Assembly: GCA_021200775.1 (NCBI GenBank)
Contig: JAJQGB010000017.1
Location: 1 to 64,000, forward strand
DNA from: Oscillospiraceae bacterium
Lineage (GTDB): Bacteria > Bacillota > Clostridia > Oscillospirales > Ruminococcaceae
Reading direction: 5' to 3'
Length of the DNA: 64,000 bases
Position 1 is the first letter of the stretch. Each line of letters begins with the position of its first letter. Positions 58,892-64,000 of this stretch are shown here, in pieces. Position numbers and translations under genes: made by a program. Below the pieces are notes generated by a model. The model saw nothing but the letters and a program-made list of their open reading frames with translations. It was not told where the DNA came from and did not search any database.

Positions 58892-59593
58892 ATGCGTGAA
58901 AGCATATTGACCATACCGATAAGTGAAATTTTCGAGCCGAAGTGCGGGTGCCCTATCTGCACCATGCGGGAAATGCTCGAACAGAGAACCATTGAATACA
59001 TAATGGGCGCCGCAATGATGGAGCCGGACGTGCGAATCGAGACAAACCGCCTCGGCTTCTGCCGGGAGCACTATAATATGATGCTGAAGCAGAAAAACCG
59101 ACTTTCATTGGCGCTTATGCTTCAGACGCACCTCGAAACCATCAACAACGACATCTTTGAGAAGAAGGGACTTTTCGGCTCGACATCGAAGAAGCAGAAA
59201 TCCATCAGTGAGTACGACCACTCCTGCTTCGTCTGCTCAAAGGTCGACTGGGGAATGGAGCGCCTGATGGTGACCGTTTTCGACATGTACGAAAATTCAG
59301 AAGATTTCAGAAGACTCTTCTCAGAACAGCCATATATCTGTATGCGCGACTGCGAGATACTCATCGAGAAAGCCCAGAGCGACCTCAATAAGAAGTATCA
59401 GTCCTCATTCATCTCGACCTGCATCGACCTCGCCGGGAAGTACTGCGGTGAGCTCTACGACGACGTCTCCCACTACTGCTCGATGTATGATTACAGAAAT
59501 TCCGGTCCCGACGCCGACTGGGGCAACTCACGTGACTCTATAGAGCGGGCAATCAAGTTTTTGACGGGGCGTGACGCACAACGTGAATTATGA
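58892..59593 (+). CDS. DUF6062 protein
   Basis: A 233-residue cytoplasmic protein of the DUF6062 type, recognised by CGCPICTMREMLEQRTIEYI at the start, GFCREHYNMML, and a second Cys pair SCFVCSKVDWGMERLM. The paired Cys-x2-Cys motifs suggest a metal site. Function is unknown. It overlaps the DNA glycosylase gene by 23 bp, so the two are cotranslated. Confidence 0.8.
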   Translation: MRESILTIPISEIFEPKCGCPICTMREMLEQRTIEYIMGAAMMEPDVRIETNRLGFCREHYNMMLKQKNRLSLALMLQTHLETINNDIFEKKGLFGSTSKKQKSISEYDHSCFVCSKVDWGMERLMVTVFDMYENSEDFRRLFSEQPYICMRDCEILIEKAQSDLNKKYQSSFISTCIDLAGKYCGELYDDVSHYCSMYDYRNSGPDADWGNSRDSIERAIKFLTGRDAQREL

Positions 59594-60380
59594 AATTACC
59601 GATGGCGGCGTTCTCCTGAAGGTCGACAACCTGAATCTCGGCAAAACCCTCGATTGCGGGCAGGCTTTTCGGTGGGAAGCGGTCGGCGAAGGACGATACC
59701 ACGGGTATTATGTCAACCGGGAGCTTTACATATCCGAGAGTGACGACGGGATTCTGTTTGAGAATACTTCGGAGGAGGATTTTAAAAACGTCTGGTACGA
59801 TTATTTTGATTTGGGAACCGATTGGGGAGAAATTCGGGCGAGATTGAGCACCGACCCTACTTTGAAGCTCGCCTGCGAAAAGTGCGAAGGACTCCGGATT
59901 CTCCGGCAGGATTCGTGGGAGGCACTGGTGTCGTTTATCATCTCGCAGAACAACAATATTCCGAGGATAAAGAGCATACTTGCAAGGCTCACGGAGCATT
60001 TTGGAGGCTTCCCGACGGCGGAGGAGCTGGCACTTGAAACTCCCGAGAGCCTTCAGTTCCTTCACTCCGGCTACAGAGCCCGATATCTTGTCGACGCCGG
60101 AAGGATGGTCTCGTCGGGAGAGATTTCCCTTGAAGCCGTCCGGAAGATGAGTTATCCCGACGCAAAAAAAGAGCTGATGCGAATCTGCGGTGTCGGCAGT
60201 AAAGTCGCCGACTGCACCCTTCTCTATGGGCTCGGCTTTATGGAGGCGTTCCCAGTCGACGTGTGGATAAAACGTGCTGTCGCAAAGTACTATCCCGACG
60301 GGCTTCCCGAGTGCACCAAGGGCATTGAGGGCATCGCCCAGCTTTTCTTATTTGACTTTATCAGGAGTGAGGAAGCGTGA
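59571..60380 (+). CDS. OGG1-like 8-oxoguanine DNA glycosylase
   Basis: A 269-residue bifunctional base-excision enzyme of the HhH-GPD family. LGKTLDCGQAFRW is the OGG-type N-terminal domain. SFIISQNNNIPRIKSIL begins the HhH part. The hairpin motif MRICGVGSKVADCTLLYG has the catalytic Lys, and AFPVDVWIKRAV has the catalytic Asp. It removes 8-oxoguanine and nicks the strand. It starts with GTG at 59571; a second GTG at 59583 is possible. It is coupled to tmcAL by a GTGA overlap. Confidence 0.92.
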   Translation: MTHNVNYEITDGGVLLKVDNLNLGKTLDCGQAFRWEAVGEGRYHGYYVNRELYISESDDGILFENTSEEDFKNVWYDYFDLGTDWGEIRARLSTDPTLKLACEKCEGLRILRQDSWEALVSFIISQNNNIPRIKSILARLTEHFGGFPTAEELALETPESLQFLHSGYRARYLVDAGRMVSSGEISLEAVRKMSYPDAKKELMRICGVGSKVADCTLLYGLGFMEAFPVDVWIKRAVAKYYPDGLPECTKGIEGIAQLFLFDFIRSEEA

Positions 60381-61456
60381 AAACAGCGGGCATCATCGCC
60401 GAATATAATCCCTTCCACAACGGGCATATCCGCCAGATTCAGGCGACCCGGGGAGCGGGCTATGACCGGATTATCGCCGTTATGAGCGGAAATGTCGTCC
60501 AGCGTGGCGACGTCGCCGTCTGCGATATGGGAAGTCGTGCAAGGACGGCAGTCGCAAACGGCGTCGATTTGGTTTTAGAGCTCCCGATGCCCTATTCGCT
60601 TTCAAGCGCCGAGGATTTCGCCCGGGCAGGAGTCAGTATACTTTCCCGGCTCGGCTGTGTGGATGCGCTTTCTTTCGGTTCAGAATGTGGGGATGTTCAG
60701 AAACTCCAAGCCTGTGCAGACGCCATTGATAATATAAATACCGCCGAGATTAAGAGCCTTATGTCCGACGGGCTCACATACCCGCAAGCGACCGCAAAGC
60801 TTCTCGGCAATGATATTCTCTCAGGCGCCAATAATACTCTCGCAATAGAATATATCCGCAAGCTTAAAAATACCGGCATATCGCCGTTTACCGTTCAGAG
60901 AAACGTCGCCCACGACAGTTCTGAGATATCAGACACTGTTTCGGCTATGAAAATCCGGGAGATGCTACGGAACGGCGAGGATATCACAGATTTCGTCCCC
61001 GAAGTGCCCACAGATTTAGCTTTCATAGAAAACGCAGAACAGCTTATTCTCAGCCTTGTGGCTTTCCAGGACAGCGAAAACCCGAGAATCAGAAAGTACG
61101 CCATGCAGGCGACTGATTTAAATGAGCTCTATTCTCTCGTAAAGACCCGAAACGTCACCCATGCAAGGGTGCGCAGAGAAATCCTGCAAGCGGCTCTCGG
61201 AATCAAAGCCGGCGAAACGGCAACCGAGCCGCCATACGCCAGAATCTTAGCCGCCAATGCGACCGGAATCGAAATCTTAGGCGAAATCAAGAAGAAGGGC
61301 ACTATTCCTGTTTCAACTTCACTTATGGAGTTGTCAAAGATTTTGGAACGCAATGCAGAGCTGACTGAGCGGGCTTCAAAGCTCTGGCATTTCGCAAAAG
61401 CGGAGCAGGGAAGCTATAAATCCGAATTTTCGAGGGAATTTAGCGTCTCCACTTGA
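60377..61456 (+). CDS. tmcAL: tRNA(Met) cytidine acetate ligase TmcAL
   Basis: A 359-residue nucleotidyltransferase-fold protein. TmcAL activates acetate with ATP and acetylates C34 of elongator tRNA-Met. IIAEYNPFHNGHIRQI is the HxGH motif, and VMSGNVVQRGDVAVCD, VDLVLELPMPYSLSSAEDFA and LSFGSECGD follow in family order. GTG start. It is placed directly before ackA, a link with acetate metabolism that may be chance. Slightly shorter than the Bacillus protein (about 400). Confidence 0.93.
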   Translation: MKTAGIIAEYNPFHNGHIRQIQATRGAGYDRIIAVMSGNVVQRGDVAVCDMGSRARTAVANGVDLVLELPMPYSLSSAEDFARAGVSILSRLGCVDALSFGSECGDVQKLQACADAIDNINTAEIKSLMSDGLTYPQATAKLLGNDILSGANNTLAIEYIRKLKNTGISPFTVQRNVAHDSSEISDTVSAMKIREMLRNGEDITDFVPEVPTDLAFIENAEQLILSLVAFQDSENPRIRKYAMQATDLNELYSLVKTRNVTHARVRREILQAALGIKAGETATEPPYARILAANATGIEILGEIKKKGTIPVSTSLMELSKILERNAELTERASKLWHFAKAEQGSYKSEFSREFSVST

Positions 61457-61481
61457 TTTTTCCCTCCTCATATTGTATAAT
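61453..61481 (+). promoter_or_regulatory. Sigma-A promoter of ackA
   Basis: TTGATT (61453-61458), 17 bp, TATAAT (61476-61481). The -35 box covers the tmcAL stop codon. Confidence 0.7.
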
Positions 61482-61521
61482 TTTTATGGAAATAATACTT
61501 CAAACCGAAAGGAAGTTATTT

Positions 61522-62733
61522 ATGAATTTAGTACTAGTTGTAAATGCGGGAAGCTCATCTTTGAAGTATCAGCTTCTCAATATGGACGACGAGTCGGTCT
61601 TGGCAAAGGGCAACTGCGACAGAATCGGCATTGATGGACACCTTTCCCACAAGGTTCCTTCAAAGGGAATTGAAATCAGCGAGGACGTCAGTTTCCCAAC
61701 CCACACCGAGGCTTTCGAGAAGCTTGTTGAGGTTCTCACCAGCGGCGAAGGCAAGGTTATCGACTCTATGAGCGAGATTTCTGCTGTAGGACACAGAGTT
61801 GTTCACGGCGGCGAGCTCTATAAGGAGACAACTCTTGTAACAGACAAGGTTATCGAGGATATCGACGCTTTGTCCGAGCTTGCACCTGTTCACAATCACC
61901 CGAATGCACTCGCACTTCGTGCGTGCAAGAAGGTTCTGGCGCCCGGCACTCCTCAGGTAGCAGTTTTTGACACCGCCTTCCACCAGACAATGCCGCCAAA
62001 GGCATACATGTTCGGTCTTCCGTATGAGGACTACAAGAACTATCAGGTGAGAAAGTACGGCTTCCACGGCACTTCTCACAGATTCGTAACAAAGAGTCTT
62101 GCCGATGCTATGGGCAAGCCCTTGTCGGAACTTAAAATAGTTTCCTGCCACTTAGGCAACGGCTCTTCAATCACCGCTGTTGACGGCGGCAAGTCGGTTG
62201 ACACCACCATGGGCTTCACTCCTTTGGACGGCGTTCTTATGGGAACAAGATGCGGAAGCGTCGACCCGTCGGCTGTCACCTATGTCATGGAGAAGCACGG
62301 CTTCTCGGCTCACGAGATGAGCGAGTATATGAACAAGAAGTCCGGATTCCTCGGCATGAGCGGAGTAGGTTCGGATAACAGAGAAGTCTGCGCAGCTGCC
62401 GCAGAGGGCAACGAAAGAGCTCAGATTACCCTTGATATTCTTACGTATCAGATTAAGAAGTACATCGGCGGATATGCCGCCGCTATGAATGGTCTCGACG
62501 CAATTCTCTTTACCGGCGGTATCGGCGAGAATTCTTCTGAAGTAAGAGGCGCAGTCTGCAAGGACATGAGCTTCATGGGAATCGAGATTGACGAAGAGCT
62601 CAATAATTCCACTCGTGGCAAGCTCGTGAAGATTTCTACAGAGAACTCGAAAGTAGAGGTCTGGATAGTTCCCACCAACGAGGAGCTCCTCATCGCCCGT
62701 GACACTCTTGCAGTAGTTGAGGCAAACAAGTAA
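61522..62733 (+). CDS. ackA: Acetate kinase
   Basis: A 403-residue ASKHA-fold enzyme that makes ATP and acetate from acetyl phosphate, a main fermentation step. LVVNAGSSSLKYQLL is the start motif; RKYGFHGTSHRFVTK, CHLGNGSSITAVDGGKSVDTT and LFTGGIGENSSEVRG are the other signatures. The ATG at 61522 has AAAGGAAG upstream; a longer frame from 61453 begins before the start of transcription. Phosphotransacetylase is not in the window. Confidence 0.97.
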   Translation: MNLVLVVNAGSSSLKYQLLNMDDESVLAKGNCDRIGIDGHLSHKVPSKGIEISEDVSFPTHTEAFEKLVEVLTSGEGKVIDSMSEISAVGHRVVHGGELYKETTLVTDKVIEDIDALSELAPVHNHPNALALRACKKVLAPGTPQVAVFDTAFHQTMPPKAYMFGLPYEDYKNYQVRKYGFHGTSHRFVTKSLADAMGKPLSELKIVSCHLGNGSSITAVDGGKSVDTTMGFTPLDGVLMGTRCGSVDPSAVTYVMEKHGFSAHEMSEYMNKKSGFLGMSGVGSDNREVCAAAAEGNERAQITLDILTYQIKKYIGGYAAAMNGLDAILFTGGIGENSSEVRGAVCKDMSFMGIEIDEELNNSTRGKLVKISTENSKVEVWIVPTNEELLIARDTLAVVEANK

Positions 62734-62734
62734 T

Positions 62735-63028
62735 ATGATTTATGAGGGCTTTTTCGTCTGGTTGTACCTGCTGTATTTACTTTTTATGAGCTTCGTCGTC
62801 TTCGTCATGTACGGCATCGACAAGCGCCGGGCAAAGAAGGGACAGTGGCGTATCAGCGAAAAGGCTCTTCTCACACTCGGCTTCATCGGAGGAGCCGCCG
62901 GCGCACTGCTCGGTATGCATCTCTTCCGGCATAAGACGAGACACTGGTATTTCTGGGCGATAAACATAATAGCGCTCGGTCTGCAATTAGCAGTATTGGT
63001 ATTGGCAGTTGCTCCGCAACTGCGCTGA
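62735..63028 (+). CDS. DUF1294 membrane protein
   Basis: A 97-residue membrane protein with DUF1294 features: three hydrophobic segments, MYGIDKRRAKKGQWRISEKALL, and GGAAGALLGMHLFRHKTRHWYF. Function unknown. It starts 1 bp after the ackA stop. Its last residues (AVAPQLR) and TGA are encoded by a mini-hairpin (GCAGTTGC-TCC-GCAACTGC) of the repeat array that follows, so the array has replaced the original 3' end. Confidence 0.85.
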   Translation: MIYEGFFVWLYLLYLLFMSFVVFVMYGIDKRRAKKGQWRISEKALLTLGFIGGAAGALLGMHLFRHKTRHWYFWAINIIALGLQLAVLVLAVAPQLR

Positions 63029-63222
63029 TTTCGCCTTCGGCAAAATCAGCACCCCTCAGTCAGCTGCTTCGCAGCTGCCAGCTCCCCTTGTCAGGGGAGC
63101 CATAATTGCGCTAACCTAAGCCTCCCCTGTCAAGGGGAGGGGGACCGCCGCCGAAGGCGGTGGTGGAGGGGTGCTATTTCCGTCGGAGGCGGAAATAGCG
63201 CAGTTTCCCGTAGGGAAACTGC
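63005..63222. repeat. Modular palindromic repeat, copy 10, with mini-hairpin array
   Basis: Left mini-hairpins: GCAGTTGC-TCC-GCAACTGC and GCTGATTTCGCC..GGCAAAATCAGC. Core: A half (ACCCCTCAG, TCAGCTGCTTCGCAGCTG, CTCCCC..GGGGAG) and inverted B half (CCTCCCC..GGGGAGG, ACCGCCGCCGAAGGCGGTGGT, GGAGGGGT). Right mini-hairpins: GCTATTTCCGTC..GGCGGAAATAGC and GCAGTTTCCC-GTA-GGGAAACTGC. Confidence 0.88.
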
Positions 63223-63265
63223 ATTTGCAGAAGGCTGGATTACTTTCAACAAAGGGGATTTTATC

Positions 63266-64000
63266 ATGTCATACACATTCACACCTTCAAAAGCGGCAGA
63301 AGCCTGCATCGATTGGATTCGTGACTGGTTCTCCCGAAACGGCAAGGACTGCAACGCAGTTTTGGGAATTTCGGGCGGAAAGGACAGCTCGGTCACGGCG
63401 GCGCTTTTAGTCAAGGCGCTTGGAAAAGAGAGAGTAATCGGAGTACTGATGCCTCAGGGCGAGCAGTTCGATATTGGATATTCCCGTGAGCTCTGCGAAA
63501 TCTTGGGTATCAGAAGCATTGAAGTCAACATCGGCGAGACTGTCGAGGCTCTCAAAAAGTCTTTGGGCTTCGAGCCGTCGGTCGCTACACTCACGAACAT
63601 CCCGCCGAGAGTCAGAATGACGGTGCTTTATGCAATCGCACAGAGTAACAACGGCAGAGTCGCAAACACCTGCAACCTGTCGGAGGACTGGGTCGGCTAT
63701 GCGACGCTCTATGGCGACGGAGCAGGCGACTTCGGACCGATTTCTAACTTCACCGTTCAGGAGGTCAAGGCTATCGGAAGATACCTGGGACTCCCTGAAA
63801 AGTTCGTCGAAAAGCCGCCGCTTGACGGTCTTTGCGGCAAGACGGACGAGGACAATTTAGGCTTCACCTACAAGGCTCTCGACGAATATATCCGTGAAGG
63901 GATAGAGCCGGAGCCGGAGATGAAGGCAAAAATCGACCGCCTCAATCGCCTCAATCAGTTCAAGCTAAAGCGCTTCGACACGTTTCTTTATACCGAATAA
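63266..64000 (+). CDS. nadE: Ammonia-dependent NAD+ synthetase
   Basis: A 244-residue enzyme that converts nicotinic acid adenine dinucleotide to NAD+ with ATP and ammonia. PP-loop LGISGGKDSSVTAALL (about residues 32-47), NTCNLSEDWVGYATLYGDGAGDF for the substrate site, and LPEKFVEKPPLDGL are typical. There is no glutaminase domain, so free ammonia is the nitrogen source. CAAAGGGG precedes the ATG. The TAA is the last codon of the window, so the gene is complete. Confidence 0.96.
   Translation: MSYTFTPSKAAEACIDWIRDWFSRNGKDCNAVLGISGGKDSSVTAALLVKALGKERVIGVLMPQGEQFDIGYSRELCEILGIRSIEVNIGETVEALKKSLGFEPSVATLTNIPPRVRMTVLYAIAQSNNGRVANTCNLSEDWVGYATLYGDGAGDFGPISNFTVQEVKAIGRYLGLPEKFVEKPPLDGLCGKTDEDNLGFTYKALDEYIREGIEPEPEMKAKIDRLNRLNQFKLKRFDTFLYTE

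Overview
The window looks like chromosomal DNA of an anaerobic, spore-forming Clostridia species (Bacillota), most like an Oscillospirales/Ruminococcaceae gut bacterium. This rests on the spore protease GPR, RicT, a TepA-YlzJ-FtsK/SpoIIIE cluster, a class I desulfoferrodoxin, an IspH-ribosomal protein S1 fusion, sigma-A promoters with 17-bp spacers, and AGGAGG-type ribosome sites. No rRNA, tRNA or CRISPR array is visible. The only recognised RNA gene is tmRNA. The last gene, nadE, ends on the final base.

Layout. 0.1-6.4 kb: glpK, trmO, an acetyltransferase, an ECF sigma factor, a membrane protein coupled to a 47-residue ORF, a small-multidrug-export family protein, and a DUF896-WYL regulator pair. 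6.5-9.1 kb: a small gene behind a LexA-type box, then darA-holB-ricT. 9.1-13.5 kb: a solitary MazF, an AlbA_2 ATP-binding regulator, xylulokinase and a hypothetical protein. 13.6-17.3 kb: rmuC, desulfoferrodoxin and an orphan solute-binding lipoprotein. 17.5-25.3 kb: tepA-ylzJ-uppP-ftsK, then a membrane-anchored Mrr-type nuclease fused to two FtsK gamma domains, and a ComEC-like hydrolase with DUF3006. 25.3-34.4 kb: an RpiR regulator, an HI0933-type flavoprotein, a Cmk-PlsC fusion, an IspH-S1 fusion, PBP1 and an RlmL-type methyltransferase. 34.5-42.4 kb: glmM-glmS, a HigBA-type toxin-antitoxin pair, a second solute-binding lipoprotein, gpr/rpsT and a Thr-rich lipoprotein. 42.5-49.9 kb: mgsA, hisS-aspS, a MATE transporter, a SEC-C protein, an acetyltransferase, ssrA and smpB. 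49.9-56.8 kb: an NgoPII-like restriction-modification pair, a lipoprotein, a P-type-ATPase-like pseudoenzyme and rlmB. 57.3-64 kb: a sigma/anti-sigma pair, a DUF6062 protein, an OGG1-like glycosylase, tmcAL, ackA, a DUF1294 protein and nadE.

Two themes run through the window. First, many intergenic gaps hold one family of modular palindromic repeats (at least ten loci). They are built from paired GC hairpins plus variable mini-hairpins, and they often supply the last codons or the stop codon of the neighbouring gene. Second, several genes are unusual: the Mrr-FtsK-gamma fusion directly behind ftsK (with a gamma domain identical in protein sequence to that of FtsK), a P-type ATPase look-alike without its phosphorylation motif, an SOS-box small protein, a methylglyoxal synthase with Cys in place of the catalytic Asp, and an ECF sigma factor with an abnormal C-terminus.

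All functions are read from sequence motifs and gene order. No database search was possible.
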